From the NCBI GenBank assembly GCA_949292205.1, contig CASEYR010000005.1:1-61149 (forward strand): a stretch of DNA of 61,149 nucleotides, read 5' to 3'. The stretch is from an uncultured Alphaproteobacteria bacterium. Its GTDB lineage: Bacteria > Pseudomonadota > Alphaproteobacteria > CAAHEQ01 > UBA3637. Every line of letters starts with the position of its first letter. The first letter of the stretch is position 1. Made by a program: the position numbers and the translations under genes. Below the pieces are notes generated by a model. It saw nothing but the letters and a program-made list of their open reading frames with translations, was not told where the DNA came from and did not search any database. This document shows positions 37,633 through 47,313 of the stretch, piece after piece.

Positions 37633-38726
37633 CCGATTACCCTTTGTATAATTCGCGGCACATCTAAAACAAATGTGTATGCCAACAATGCAAACAAAAA
37701 AGTCATGCCTGCCCAGAGAAAAACTGTTTGCACTTTATCTGGCAACGGTTTCCGCCGAACGGCTTCAACAGCGTAAAAAGCCAGATGTCCTCCGTCCAAC
37801 AGAGGGATGGGCAACAAGTTCATAAATCCGATAGCAACAGAAATCTGAGCCACAAAGACAATCAAGCTCAACCAACCGCCTAAGAAAGCATCACCCGAAG
37901 CTTCTGCGATACCCAAAGGTCCCCGCATATCTTTAGCAGAGCGCTTTGCGGTCACGACCTGTCCCAGATACACCAGAGTATCACGGGTCATTGACAAAAC
38001 CTTTTGGCATGAACTGATAAAAGCTTCATACAAAGACAAATTATCGCGAGTTTCAAAAGCATCCAAAGATGACTTGATTCCCAAAACCGGCACATCTGCT
38101 TCATCGGAATAATTTATCAATGCCTGTGTTTCTTGTTGTTGTCCATTCCTCTCAAAACGAACCGACAAAGGCTTTCCATATTCCGTCAAACGAATTGATC
38201 TTAAAATATCTTTATATTCGCCGATATATTGCCCGTTAATTTCAACAATTCTATCTCCGACCTTCAAGCCAGCTTTATCAGCAGCGGAATCAATTTGAAT
38301 TTCACCAATAACCGGTGCAATAAAAATCTCTCCGCGCATCCACAAAACCCCCGTTAGAATTAAGATAGCAAAGATATAGTTCGTTGCGGGACCGGCAAAG
38401 ATAATCAAGGCGCGTTTCCATAGTTTCTGAGCCATAAATGTAAACGGTTTCATATCCTCGCTGACACCGGAAGAAGAAGATTTAGCACTAGCCGCATCTT
38501 CATCGCCCAACATTTTAACATATCCCCCCAACGGAACGGCACAAACTTTCCAGCGAGTTCCCCTTTTATCATTCCATCCGAAGAGCTCTTTCCCAAAACC
38601 GAGAGAGAATTCAACGACATGAACGCCACACATGCGAGCAACGGCAAAATGCCCGCCCTCATGGACGATAACAACTAATGACAACACCAGAACGAAAGCA
38701 AAGATATAAACCAAAGTCGTAATCAT
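37629..38726 (-). CDS. rseP: Site-2 protease RseP
   Basis: A 365-aa inner-membrane metalloprotease. Helix 1 contains VVIVHEGGHFAVAR with the HExxH zinc site. A single PDZ domain is visible (ADKAGLKVGDRIVEINGQYI), where E. coli has two. The last helices carry MNLLPIPLLDGGH with the third zinc ligand. It cleaves anti-sigma factors and remnant signal peptides. It overlaps bamA by 4 nt and follows cdsA directly; dxr, usual between these two in proteobacteria, is absent. Confidence 0.95.
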   Translation of the reverse strand: MITTLVYIFAFVLVLSLVVIVHEGGHFAVARMCGVHVVEFSLGFGKELFGWNDKRGTRWKVCAVPLGGYVKMLGDEDAASAKSSSSGVSEDMKPFTFMAQKLWKRALIIFAGPATNYIFAILILTGVLWMRGEIFIAPVIGEIQIDSAADKAGLKVGDRIVEINGQYIGEYKDILRSIRLTEYGKPLSVRFERNGQQQETQALINYSDEADVPVLGIKSSLDAFETRDNLSLYEAFISSCQKVLSMTRDTLVYLGQVVTAKRSAKDMRGPLGIAEASGDAFLGGWLSLIVFVAQISVAIGFMNLLPIPLLDGGHLAFYAVEAVRRKPLPDKVQTVFLWAGMTFLFALLAYTFVLDVPRIIQRVIG

Positions 38727-39569
38727 TTAGAACATCCACCCACTGTTAACCAAGGCTAAAGCCGCAGCCGTTGCGACGGACGCAAAGATCAAGCCATCTA
38801 TCCGATCAAAGATACCACCATGACCGGGGATCAGATTGCTGGAATCCTTAATATTTAAGCGCCGCTTAATAGCCGACTCAAAGAAATCACCGACTTGGGA
38901 AATAATAGCTAATCCACACGCAGATAAAATCAAGACCCGCGTCATCTGATGATAGAAAGCAGCTTCAGGCGGGATCAGATTATTAGCTTTCAGATACAGT
39001 GCAAAGATATAGGCAACGGCCATAGCGAATAAGATACCGCCGATACTACCGGACCAAGTTTTTTTAGCACTGATTTTCGGAGCCAATTTCGGTCCACCAA
39101 CAGTCTTGCCGACGATATAAGCTCCGATATCCGTAGCCCAAACGACAAAGAACAACCACAAAACAATTTCGCGACTAATCGTATCGTTGACATAGTAGAT
39201 ATATCCCAAAGACAACAAAGGCAAGCAGATATAAGGAACACCCAAAGCAAATTTCAAATGGTAACCGGACTTCCAAAAGACAACTGTTGTTCCCACCAAG
39301 ATAATCCACAGGACAAACCCCGGATTTCCTTCAGTCATAAAAGCCGTCATACAGGCGATTAGTGTCATCAAGACCTGATTGGAACACCCTTCCTTTTGGA
39401 ACATATGTCCCCATTCCCAAGCCATTCCGGTTCCCAAGATAGCCAACAAAATCGGATATAGCGGGATAGAATAATTTTCGTAAACAGCCTGTCCAAACCA
39501 AATAAAGCCCAAAACCAGCGGAGCCAAAACAACAGCTGAAATAACCCGCAAGAATAAATTTGAATGCAT
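38727..39569 (-). CDS. cdsA: Phosphatidate cytidylyltransferase
   Basis: 280 aa with about eight membrane helices. The CDP-alcohol signature near the C-terminus is complete: SAIKRRLNIKDSSNLIPGHG, continuing GIFDRIDGL. It makes CDP-diacylglycerol for phospholipids. It stands first in the envelope operon in this window; uppS and frr, normally upstream, are not here. A 60-nt gap follows to the P-type ATPase gene. Confidence 0.95.
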   Translation of the reverse strand: MHSNLFLRVISAVVLAPLVLGFIWFGQAVYENYSIPLYPILLAILGTGMAWEWGHMFQKEGCSNQVLMTLIACMTAFMTEGNPGFVLWIILVGTTVVFWKSGYHLKFALGVPYICLPLLSLGYIYYVNDTISREIVLWLFFVVWATDIGAYIVGKTVGGPKLAPKISAKKTWSGSIGGILFAMAVAYIFALYLKANNLIPPEAAFYHQMTRVLILSACGLAIISQVGDFFESAIKRRLNIKDSSNLIPGHGGIFDRIDGLIFASVATAAALALVNSGWMF

Positions 39570-39632
39570 TTTTAAATCCTTTCGTTTTTTTCTTTTGCTA
39601 CTATTACAGATTTTATCTCATCTGTCAAGATA

Positions 39633-42302
39633 TTATCGGCATTCTTTAGGTGAAACAGAGAAACGTCGTAAAACCCATTTTTCACATTCAACCATGGTTG
39701 AAACAAGTAGAGCACACCCAACAGCGATACCCCATCCCCGCCATCCGATTGAAGATGTTTTAAAAGCCTGTTGAAACAACCAAGTATAGGTAAAAATGAT
39801 CTGCAAAGCAATCATACCAAAAGCCCCCAAAAGCATTGGCTTATTTCCGACAAGTCCAGTTTGGAAGATGGATTGCCGGAAAGATCGACAAGCAAACATA
39901 AAGAAAATACCGGACATAACAATCACATTCACGACCAACGTCCGTCCTTCCGATATTGTTGCGCCATTTCGGCGAACCCACTCAAAAGCGACAAAACATA
40001 AAGCGGTCATAACAGTCATCACGCTGATAATCCGATACAAGACGGCCGGCGTTAAGATAGGAGCACTCGGACGACGAGGCTTTCTTTTCATAATTCCCTT
40101 TTCAATCGGTTCAAAAGAGAACATAATTCCCAACAAAATTGTGGTAACCATGTTAATCCACAAGATCTGAACCGGCGAGATGGGAACTGTCCAGTTAAAG
40201 AAGATCGCCAGCATCACGATTAAAGCCTCCGCAAAGCTGGTAGGCAGAGTCCACAAGATAAATTTGATCAAGTTATCAAAGACACCCCGACCTTCCTCAA
40301 CCGCAGATTCAATCGTTGCAAAATTATCATCCATCAAAACGATTGCCGCCGCTTCTTTAGCAACATCCGTTCCGTTTTTGCCCATAGCAATTCCGATATT
40401 AGCCTGCTTCAAAGCCGGCGCATCATTCACACCGTCCCCTGTCATGGCAACAATCGCTCCCGTTCCCTGCAAGGCCTTAACCAGACGCAGTTTATCTTCA
40501 GGAGCAACTCTGGCAAATACATCTATTGAGGGCGCTATTTGCTTTAACATATCGTCATCGGCTTTTGCAATCTCTGCGCCATTCATAACCCGAGCCGGAC
40601 AAGATTGACCACACAGCCCCATTTTCTCGGCAATGGCGCGAGCCGTCACGACATGATCCCCCGTAATCATTTTAACCTGAATACCGGCCGTCTGACAAGC
40701 GGCGATTGCCTGAATTGCCTCAGGTCTCGGCGGATCAATCATCGCCTGTAATCCGACAAAAATCAAATTATTTTGAACGTCTTTATGGCTGATTTCCGAT
40801 CCTTTAAAGTCAGTTCGGACAGCAAATCCCAGAACGCGAAGTCCCTGTGAAGCCAAAGATTCCATCTGTTTCAAGACGGCTTCTTTATCCATATCAACAA
40901 GCTGTCCGACATCATCCATCTGTCCGACACAAAAAGGCAAAATCGCTTCCACGGCGCCTTTAACGTAAATCACCCCATCTGCATGAAGACACGCCATATA
41001 TTGATAAGCAGACTCAAACGGGATTGACGACACACAAGCATTTTCGTTGTTAGGAGTCGCCACCTCTTTTCCACGCTTCAAAGCCGATACAAGCAAAGCA
41101 ATTTCGGTTGGATCTCCCTCGGCATCGGCGTGCATTTTATCATGTCCTAAAGAGGCAGTATTACACAACACACCGGTTTTCAAGCACATATCCAAAGCCA
41201 CATTCGGAACATTCGGCAAGATCTGACCAACGCCGTCATATCCCGTTCCGGTTACGTCAAAAGAAGAGCCTCCGGCAACGATTTTCTGAACCGTCATTTT
41301 ATTTTCGGTCAAAGTTCCTGTTTTATCCGAGCAAATGATAGAGGTACTCCCCAATGTTTCCACGGCGGGCAATTTTCGAACAATAGCGCGTCGCTTCAAC
41401 ATTCTGTTAACACCGATAGCCAAGATAATGGTAACAGCGGCGGGCAAGCCCTCAGGGATAGCGGCCACAGCCATAGCCACACCCGACATAAACGTGTCAA
41501 CAAAAGGCATACCCTTTGCCCAACCGACGATGAAAGCCAATACGGAAAAGAATACGATTAACCAAAGCAATTTCCCGCTAAAATCTTCAATTTTAACAGT
41601 CAACGGCGTCTTTAAATCAACAGCGTCATGAATCATTTGGGATATTTTACCGATTTCGGTTTCTTGTCCGATACTTGTTACAATACCTTTGCCACTGCCA
41701 AAGGTCACCAAAGTTGAAGAATACACCATATTTTTACGATCCGCCAACAAGGTTTCCGGCGGTAAAACAGAGGCATTTTTCTCCACGGGAACGGACTCAC
41801 CGGTCAAAGAAGCCTCTTCAACTTTTAAGTCTGTTACCTGAATCAAGCGAATATCAGCCGGAACTTTATCGCCCGAGTAGAGTAAAACCAAATCCCCCGG
41901 AACCAAATCACAAGCCGGCAGACTTTGAACTTGATTATCACGCACGACATGTGCTTTCAGCTCAATTGTCTGAGTCAATTTAGCTAAATCTTTTAAGGCC
42001 TTATCTTCCTGAAAAAAGCCCAGAACAGCATTCCCGATAACGACGCCGTAAATAACGGAAGCATCAACATACTCGCCCAAGAACAGAGCAATCGTCGCCG
42101 ACAGAATCAACACATAAATCAGCGGTTGATGAATTTGTAGTAAGAACCGAATCAGAGCACTTTTTCCTTTCGGTGCCGGAATTTGATTCATACCGTATTT
42201 TGCCCGAGCTGCCTCAACCTGAGTTGATGTCAATCCGGCATGAACATCTGTTTTAAAGACGTCTAAAACCGCTTCCGTCGTTTCGGCGTAAAATTGTTGC
42301 AT
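39633..42302 (-). CDS. P-type cation-transporting ATPase (type II, Ca2+-ATPase-like)
   Basis: 889 aa. The N-terminal cation ATPase domain has GLTSTQVEAARAKYGMNQIP. The actuator loop is SLTGESVPVEK, helix 4 has AAIPEGLPAAVTIIL, and the phosphorylation site is ICSDKTGTLTENKMTV. The hinge MTGDGVNDAPALKQANIG and about ten membrane helices follow. The PEGLP motif and overall length fit bacterial calcium-type PII ATPases, but the ion cannot be fixed from sequence. It may be co-transcribed with rlmH upstream (18-nt gap). Confidence 0.9.
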   Translation of the reverse strand: MQQFYAETTEAVLDVFKTDVHAGLTSTQVEAARAKYGMNQIPAPKGKSALIRFLLQIHQPLIYVLILSATIALFLGEYVDASVIYGVVIGNAVLGFFQEDKALKDLAKLTQTIELKAHVVRDNQVQSLPACDLVPGDLVLLYSGDKVPADIRLIQVTDLKVEEASLTGESVPVEKNASVLPPETLLADRKNMVYSSTLVTFGSGKGIVTSIGQETEIGKISQMIHDAVDLKTPLTVKIEDFSGKLLWLIVFFSVLAFIVGWAKGMPFVDTFMSGVAMAVAAIPEGLPAAVTIILAIGVNRMLKRRAIVRKLPAVETLGSTSIICSDKTGTLTENKMTVQKIVAGGSSFDVTGTGYDGVGQILPNVPNVALDMCLKTGVLCNTASLGHDKMHADAEGDPTEIALLVSALKRGKEVATPNNENACVSSIPFESAYQYMACLHADGVIYVKGAVEAILPFCVGQMDDVGQLVDMDKEAVLKQMESLASQGLRVLGFAVRTDFKGSEISHKDVQNNLIFVGLQAMIDPPRPEAIQAIAACQTAGIQVKMITGDHVVTARAIAEKMGLCGQSCPARVMNGAEIAKADDDMLKQIAPSIDVFARVAPEDKLRLVKALQGTGAIVAMTGDGVNDAPALKQANIGIAMGKNGTDVAKEAAAIVLMDDNFATIESAVEEGRGVFDNLIKFILWTLPTSFAEALIVMLAIFFNWTVPISPVQILWINMVTTILLGIMFSFEPIEKGIMKRKPRRPSAPILTPAVLYRIISVMTVMTALCFVAFEWVRRNGATISEGRTLVVNVIVMSGIFFMFACRSFRQSIFQTGLVGNKPMLLGAFGMIALQIIFTYTWLFQQAFKTSSIGWRGWGIAVGCALLVSTMVECEKWVLRRFSVSPKECR

Positions 42303-42320
42303 AATAACCTCCGTTATAGC

Positions 42321-42782
42321 TTATTCCCGATGATAGGGATGTCCGTCTAAAATCGTTTTAATTCTGTAGATCTGTTCAGCCAAAATCACGCGTGCCAGCA
42401 TATGAGGCATTGTCATCCGTCCAAAGGACAAGACGAAATCGGCCTTAGCCCGCGTTGAAGCGGCATGACCGTCGGCACCACCGATTAGGAAAGCGATATC
42501 CTGAACACCGCTGTCCCGCCATGAAGCGATTTTCCGAGCCAACTCCTTAGACGAAGGTTCTTCTCCGCGTTCATCTAGGACAACGATTTTAGCACCGGTG
42601 GGAACGGAATCCAACAACAGCCGTCCCTCAGCTTCTTTTAAAGCCTCTCCCGACAGAGCTCGTTTTTCCTCACTTTCTCGCACGCGAACGGGCCAGTGCG
42701 TTTTACGGATATAATCATCAATTAACGCTTCTTCGGGGCTGTTTTTCTTTAACTTACCGATAGCCGATATTAACACCCGCAT
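42321..42782 (-). CDS. rlmH: 23S rRNA pseudouridine1915 N3-methyltransferase
   Basis: A 153-aa SPOUT methyltransferase. The knot region shows IAFLIGGADGHAAS and LARVILAEQIYRIKTILDGH, and the protein ends PYHRE, as is typical. It modifies helix 69 of 23S rRNA. It overlaps the cytidine deaminase gene by 13 nt. Confidence 0.95.
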   Translation of the reverse strand: MRVLISAIGKLKKNSPEEALIDDYIRKTHWPVRVRESEEKRALSGEALKEAEGRLLLDSVPTGAKIVVLDERGEEPSSKELARKIASWRDSGVQDIAFLIGGADGHAASTRAKADFVLSFGRMTMPHMLARVILAEQIYRIKTILDGHPYHRE

Positions 42783-43183
42783 GATGACTCCCGCTTTTTA
42801 TATTTATTGGGAATTAAGTCCACTGCCGGAACAATATCAAATCCATCGACATTATCGGCAGGAACAATGACACGAGCATTCGGACCATAGTCCACGATAT
42901 ATTCGCGACACTTCCCGCAGGGAGAGATGACATAAGCCTCCGGATCTCTGACGGCAACAATCATATCTACTTCCATGTTCGGATCGGCGGTAAAAGCCAT
43001 GCCGATAGCGATAATTTCGGCACACGTTGCGATAGATGGTTGAGTCGTTCCCGCATTCAAAGCAACAAAGACCTGACCGGACTTTGTCATCAACGCCGCG
43101 GCGACAACGCTATGATGCCCTGTTTTACAGTATCTGCTTTTCAATAAAGTTCTAGCCCGCTCAATCAATTCTTCCGGAGTCAT
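42770..43183 (-). CDS. Cytidine deaminase family protein
   Basis: A 137-aa zinc enzyme with the catalytic CAEIIAIG (Cys and proton-shuttle Glu) and PCGKCREYI (two zinc Cys). Size and motifs fit the tetrameric cytidine deaminase or blasticidin-S deaminase group. The start of the sequence (HHSVVAAALMTKSGQVFVAL) is closer to the latter, so the substrate is uncertain. A basic CGC tail follows. Confidence 0.85.
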   Translation of the reverse strand: MTPEELIERARTLLKSRYCKTGHHSVVAAALMTKSGQVFVALNAGTTQPSIATCAEIIAIGMAFTADPNMEVDMIVAVRDPEAYVISPCGKCREYIVDYGPNARVIVPADNVDGFDIVPAVDLIPNKYKKRESSCGC

Positions 43184-43828
43184 TTATTCACCCATTTCCG
43201 CTATTTCTTCAATCATATCATCCAAGGATTGTTTATCGGCTTCGCGATATTCTGCCAGCTCTTCCTTGACGGTTTTCTTTAAATCAATACCTATTTTTTT
43301 CATTTTTTTCGGTTGAAGATGTCCCTGTTCATACGCTTTCATATCATCTTTAACATTATCGGGAATGACTTTTTCAACCCAGCGAGCCGTCATCTGAATA
43401 TACGGCATGGACATATTTTCCTTTTCAAGTTTCGTTAACTGTTTTTCGGACAGAATCATAGAAGCACCGATATAGATAATAGCGATTAGTAAGCCGGCCC
43501 GAAAAACGCCGAAAGCAAATCCCAACAACCGATCCAAACCACTCAAAGCACTATCCCGCAACCGACTGGCGACCTTAGCGTTGATTAACGTCATGACGAT
43601 TAAGACAACCAAAGCGACGCCCAAAGAGCCGACGATTCCGGCAATTGTCTGATTTTCAATTACCTTTCCCATGATAGGCTGAACCCAGCCATAGCTGTAC
43701 AAAGCGGCAAAGCCGGCCAACAACCAAGCAGCAATCCCCAACAGCTCCCGCACCAAGCCTCGGTACAGAGCAAACAACACCGACAAAGCCATTGTAATCA
43801 GAACTAAAATATCAATAACACCTAACAT
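43184..43828 (-). CDS. CvpA family membrane protein
   Basis: 214 aa with four membrane helices in the first 130 residues (LGVIDILVLITMALSVLFAL, GLDRLLGFAFGVFRAGLLIA), followed by a charged cytoplasmic tail. CvpA proteins are linked to colicin V production in E. coli and, more generally, to envelope homeostasis. The family usually sits beside purF; here it lies between radA and cdd. Confidence 0.88.
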   Translation of the reverse strand: MLGVIDILVLITMALSVLFALYRGLVRELLGIAAWLLAGFAALYSYGWVQPIMGKVIENQTIAGIVGSLGVALVVLIVMTLINAKVASRLRDSALSGLDRLLGFAFGVFRAGLLIAIIYIGASMILSEKQLTKLEKENMSMPYIQMTARWVEKVIPDNVKDDMKAYEQGHLQPKKMKKIGIDLKKTVKEELAEYREADKQSLDDMIEEIAEMGE

Positions 43829-43838
43829 TTTTTCTCCT

Positions 43839-45227
43839 TTATCCTTGGAATAAATCCGTCAATGATCGCAAGTGCCCAACTTCGGTAATATGAATTCCGA
43901 CATCGGGAGGCACTTTTTTAGTTGCCCGCCGAGGCGGCATCAAAGCCCGTTTAAATCCCAGTTTTGCAGCTTCTTTCAAGCGCAAATCCGGTTGAGAAAC
44001 AGCGCGCAGCTCACCCGATAGCCCGATTTCGCCAAAAACGACCATATCTGCGGGGACCGGCTTTTGTGTCAAAGCCGATACGATAGCCATAGCGACGGCA
44101 GCATCACACGCCGGTTCACTTAATCGCATTCCGCCGGCAACATTTAAATAAACATCTTTTCCGGATAACACAATACCGCACCGAGCCTCCAGCACAGCGA
44201 GAATCATAGCCAACCGATTAGCATCCCAACCGACGACGGCACGCCGTGGAGATTGTCCGCTCATCGGAGCCACCAACGCCTGAATTTCAACCAATAGCGG
44301 TCTAGACCCTTCAATTCCGGAAAAGACACAGCTTCCGGCGATATTACCACGTCGTTCTGCCAAGAACAGAGCCGATGGATTTTTAACCTCACACAACCCC
44401 TGTTCAGTCATTTCAAAGACACCGATTTCATCTGTTGCCCCGAATCGGTTTTTAACAGAGCGTAAAATACGGAAGTGATGTCCTCTATCTCCTTCAAAAT
44501 ACAAGACCGTATCAACCATATGTTCCAACACGCGAGGCCCCGCCAAGGTCCCTTCTTTTGTTACATGTCCGACCAGAAACAATGTAAAGTTCCGTCTTTT
44601 AGCCAATCGGATCAATTCATTACCGGCGGCACGCACTTGCCCGACGGTTCCCGGAGCCGAATCCAAAGTATCCGAAAACATGGTTTGAATTGAATCGATG
44701 ATAACAACATCCGGCGCATTTTCCGCATCCAGAGTCGCCACAATATCCCTTACATTTGTTGCACTGGCCAAATCAACATCGGCATTGGCCAAGCCCAATC
44801 GCAAAGCACGCAATCGCACCTGATCAACGGATTCTTCACCCGAGATATAAACACATCGCGTTGGATGCCCTTCTCTATTCACGCCGTTTGCCAGATGAGC
44901 AACCGCCTGAAGTAGCAGAGTTGATTTTCCAATACCCGGATCACCACCGACAAGGATGACGGACCCCGGCACCAAACCACCGCCACAGACGCGATCTAAC
45001 TCTCCGATACCTGATTTCAATCTAAAGATAATTTCCGGAGCCCCCTTTAAGTCCCGAAAATCCAATTTTTTACCACCGATACCGGCAGTCATCTGAGGAT
45101 GTTCAACAGTCGGCAGAGCCTCTTCGGATAAAGTATTCCACTCTCCGCACGACTCACATTTACCCGTCCATTTTGCAAAGACGGCACCACAATTTTGACA
45201 CACGAATTGACTTGTTCTTTTAGCCAT
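43839..45227 (-). CDS. radA: DNA repair protein RadA (Sms)
   Basis: A 462-aa branch-migration helicase of the RecA superfamily. N-terminal zinc finger CQNC-x12-CESC, Walker A GGDPGIGKSTLLLQ, the RadA-specific KNRFG in SVKNRFGATDE and a C-terminal Lon-like domain (FGEIGLSGELRAVSQPDLRL). It acts in recombination-intermediate processing. It is 8 nt downstream of mlaF. Confidence 0.96.
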   Translation of the reverse strand: MAKRTSQFVCQNCGAVFAKWTGKCESCGEWNTLSEEALPTVEHPQMTAGIGGKKLDFRDLKGAPEIIFRLKSGIGELDRVCGGGLVPGSVILVGGDPGIGKSTLLLQAVAHLANGVNREGHPTRCVYISGEESVDQVRLRALRLGLANADVDLASATNVRDIVATLDAENAPDVVIIDSIQTMFSDTLDSAPGTVGQVRAAGNELIRLAKRRNFTLFLVGHVTKEGTLAGPRVLEHMVDTVLYFEGDRGHHFRILRSVKNRFGATDEIGVFEMTEQGLCEVKNPSALFLAERRGNIAGSCVFSGIEGSRPLLVEIQALVAPMSGQSPRRAVVGWDANRLAMILAVLEARCGIVLSGKDVYLNVAGGMRLSEPACDAAVAMAIVSALTQKPVPADMVVFGEIGLSGELRAVSQPDLRLKEAAKLGFKRALMPPRRATKKVPPDVGIHITEVGHLRSLTDLFQG

Positions 45228-45235
45228 TTGACATC

Positions 45236-46039
45236 CTATTGAGGTACCTTAACCTCCATTTGAATGGGGCCCGAAGCGCTTCCGGCGACAAACTGACGAA
45301 CATATGGATTTTTAGTTTTATCCAGTTCTTTGACAGTTCCGATCCAGATAATTTTTCCCTCATACAGCATAGCGATGCGATCGGCTATTTTGCGAGCCGA
45401 ATTCATATCATGCGTAATTGTCAAAGCCGTTGCGCCCAGCTCTTTCACGGTTTTAACAATCAATTCGTTAATCACATCAGACATAATCGGATCCAATCCC
45501 GTTGTCGGTTCATCAAAGAAGATGACGGCGGGATCGGTAGCGATAGCTCTGGCTAGCCCGACTCGTTTCCGCATACCGCCTGACAAATCGGCGGGATAAA
45601 CATCGGCCACATCTCGTCCCAAGCCGACCTGAGCCAATTTTTTAACAGCGATTTTCCGAGCCTCTTTTCGATTCATTTTTTTATTTTGAATCAATGAAAA
45701 GGCCACATTTTCCCAGACTGTCAAGCTATCAAACAAAGCGGCATTTTGGAACAGCATCCCGAACTGAGTCAAAACCTTTTCTCTTTCTCGGCGAGACAAC
45801 TTTGCCATATCTTGACCATCGATTTCGATTTGACCGCTATCCGCCTTCAGTAAGCCCAAGATACATTTCAAAGTTACAGACTTTCCGGTTCCGGATCCAC
45901 CGATAATCACCAAAGATTCGCCTGTATTAACCGTCAAGTCCAAATCCTGTAACACGTGTTTTTTCCCGAAAGCCTTACACACTTTTTCCATTCGGATTTT
46001 AGGAACGACAGGTTTTTCTTTTCTTCCAAAAAAAGCCAT
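45236..46039 (-). CDS. mlaF: MlaF-like phospholipid ABC transporter ATPase
   Basis: 267 aa. Walker A GGSGTGKSVTLKCILGLL, Q-loop GMLFQNAALFDSLTVWENV, signature LSGGMRKRVGLARAI and Walker B VIFFDEPTTGLDPIMS. The Mla-specific GTGKS and ALFDSLTVWENV fit this family (Ttg2A). It energises phospholipid transport in the MlaFEDB complex. It follows mlaE by 10 nt. Confidence 0.93.
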   Translation of the reverse strand: MAFFGRKEKPVVPKIRMEKVCKAFGKKHVLQDLDLTVNTGESLVIIGGSGTGKSVTLKCILGLLKADSGQIEIDGQDMAKLSRREREKVLTQFGMLFQNAALFDSLTVWENVAFSLIQNKKMNRKEARKIAVKKLAQVGLGRDVADVYPADLSGGMRKRVGLARAIATDPAVIFFDEPTTGLDPIMSDVINELIVKTVKELGATALTITHDMNSARKIADRIAMLYEGKIIWIGTVKELDKTKNPYVRQFVAGSASGPIQMEVKVPQ

Positions 46040-46049
46040 TTAAATCTCC

Positions 46050-46835
46050 TCAAACGTTAAAGAAAATTTCCGTCAGGATATAGTTGAATATCAGGATTAA
46101 GATACTGGCAGAAACAACCGCATTTGTCGTTGCCTGTCCGACACCTTGGGCTCCCCCCTTACTTTGAAAGCCGTTATAGCACCCCAGCAAAGTAATAATA
46201 AATCCAAAAACAGCAGCTTTCGTCAGGCCTGAAATAATATCCATCGGCTTTAGATATTGCCACGTATTCATCAAATAAGTCGTTGCATTAAAATCCAATT
46301 TATAGACCCCGATCATATATCCACCGCAAATACCGATAATGTCGCCGATAAAGACAAGAACGGGCAACATCAAGACACCGGCCAACACGCGTGGCGCGAT
46401 GAGATATTTAAACGGATTAACCGACAGAGTGGACAAAGCATCAATTTGCTCAGTAACACGCATTGTTCCGATTTCGGCTGCCATAGCCGCTCCGATACGA
46501 CCGGCGACCATCAAACCTGCCATTACTGGAGCCAACTCTCGGGTTACCGCCACCAAAACGACCATAGCCACAGCCCCTTCGGCAGATAGTTGAGCAAATC
46601 CGGTATATGTTTGCAAGGCAATAACCATACCGGAAAACAAGGTTGTCAAAGCCACAACCGGCAAAGAATAAAAGCCGATTTCAATCAGCTGTCGGCCCAA
46701 AGATTTCAAATAGAAGGGGGGTGTTACACAATGGTAAACCGTTTCCCCGCAAAAGATTCCCAATTTACCGGCCGCCTCAAAAAAATTCAAGACGACACGC
46801 CCCAACTTGTTGATAAAAGTCAACTCGATACGCAC
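46050..46835 (-). CDS. mlaE: MlaE-like phospholipid ABC transporter permease
   Basis: I place the start at GTG 46835, preceded by AAAGGAG with 6 nt spacing, giving 261 aa. A longer in-frame ATG at 46922 adds 29 residues that look like a non-coding leader and lacks such an RBS. Five helices are predicted, with the MlaE signatures GLMVAGRIGAAMAAEIGTMR and VTEQIDALSTLSVNPFKYL, the coupling helix to MlaF. The first two residues after the start (RIEL) precede an amphipathic helix. mlaD does not follow, unlike in E. coli. Confidence 0.9.
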   Translation of the reverse strand: MRIELTFINKLGRVVLNFFEAAGKLGIFCGETVYHCVTPPFYLKSLGRQLIEIGFYSLPVVALTTLFSGMVIALQTYTGFAQLSAEGAVAMVVLVAVTRELAPVMAGLMVAGRIGAAMAAEIGTMRVTEQIDALSTLSVNPFKYLIAPRVLAGVLMLPVLVFIGDIIGICGGYMIGVYKLDFNATTYLMNTWQYLKPMDIISGLTKAAVFGFIITLLGCYNGFQSKGGAQGVGQATTNAVVSASILILIFNYILTEIFFNV

Positions 46836-46984
46836 ACAGGACTCCTTTCCGTTTTTGCTCATTTTATCGTCATTCATTTTAAAATGCAATAAAAAAACAG
46901 AGGAAGTAACGTTCATTTCCAAGAGTGAAAAGACCTTTCATAACCATATTAGGAAATAAATACCGACTTTTTCCAAAAAAGTTC

Positions 46985-47013
46985 TTGACAATCAGAAATC
47001 ACTTTGATATAAT
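46985..47013 (+). promoter_or_regulatory. Consensus sigma70 promoter of tRNA-Lys
   Basis: Perfect TTGACA (46985-46990), 17-nt spacer and perfect TATAAT (47008-47013), 18 nt before the tRNA 5' end. Confidence 0.9.
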
Positions 47014-47031
47014 CCGTTTCCATCAGAACAT

Positions 47032-47107
47032 GAGTGCGTAGCTCAGCTGGTAGAGCACCTGACTTTTAATCAGGTGGCCCTGGGTTCGAATCCCAGCGCG
47101 CTCACCA
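47032..47107 (+). tRNA. tRNA-Lys (anticodon TTT)
   Basis: 76 nt with encoded CCA. Acceptor GAGTGCG/CGCGCTC (one G-U pair), D-arm GCTC/GAGC, anticodon arm CCTGA-CTTTTAA-TCAGG and a T-arm with GGTTCGAATCCC. The mobile island starts about 80 nt after its 3' end, so it is the likely integration landmark. Confidence 0.97.
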
Positions 47108-47111
47108 TTTG

Positions 47112-47157
47112 AAACCCTTTGAAATTAAATGATTTTAAAGGGTTTTTTATTTTTTAT
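47112..47157 (+). terminator. Terminator of tRNA-Lys
   Basis: AAACCCTTT and AAAGGGTTT form a stem around an AT-rich loop, followed by a T-rich run interrupted by one A. Confidence 0.7.
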
Positions 47158-47186
47158 CTCCGGCATCATTCTTCGGCGTTTTTTGA

Positions 47187-47235
47187 ATTTTGTCCCGCTC
47201 CTGTCCCGCTTTTTTGAGTGATGATACGGGCTTTT
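47187..47235 (+). repeat. Left direct repeat of the island
   Basis: The first 28 bases (47187-47214) are identical to 61092-61119, and the next 21 match at 15 positions by my alignment (11 of 17, then four T). The core contains TGTCCCGCT twice, 11 bp apart, which could be integrase arm-binding sites. At the right copy the same sequence, read on the minus strand, carries the int RBS and the first two bases of its start codon. Confidence 0.8.
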
Positions 47236-47313
47236 GCGGGCTTTTTTATAATAAAATCCTCTTTTTATAAATCGGTCTGATTTACGTTTATTTTTGTTCA
47301 AACGAATATATAA

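Noticed and set aside
39771-41983. Plus-strand open frames opposite the P-type ATPase gene
   Set aside because: They are antisense shadows of a conserved protein and have no RBS or recognisable domain.
46836-46922. N-terminal extension of MlaE from ATG 46922
   Set aside because: The extra 29 residues are not MlaE-like and the strong RBS lies before GTG 46835.
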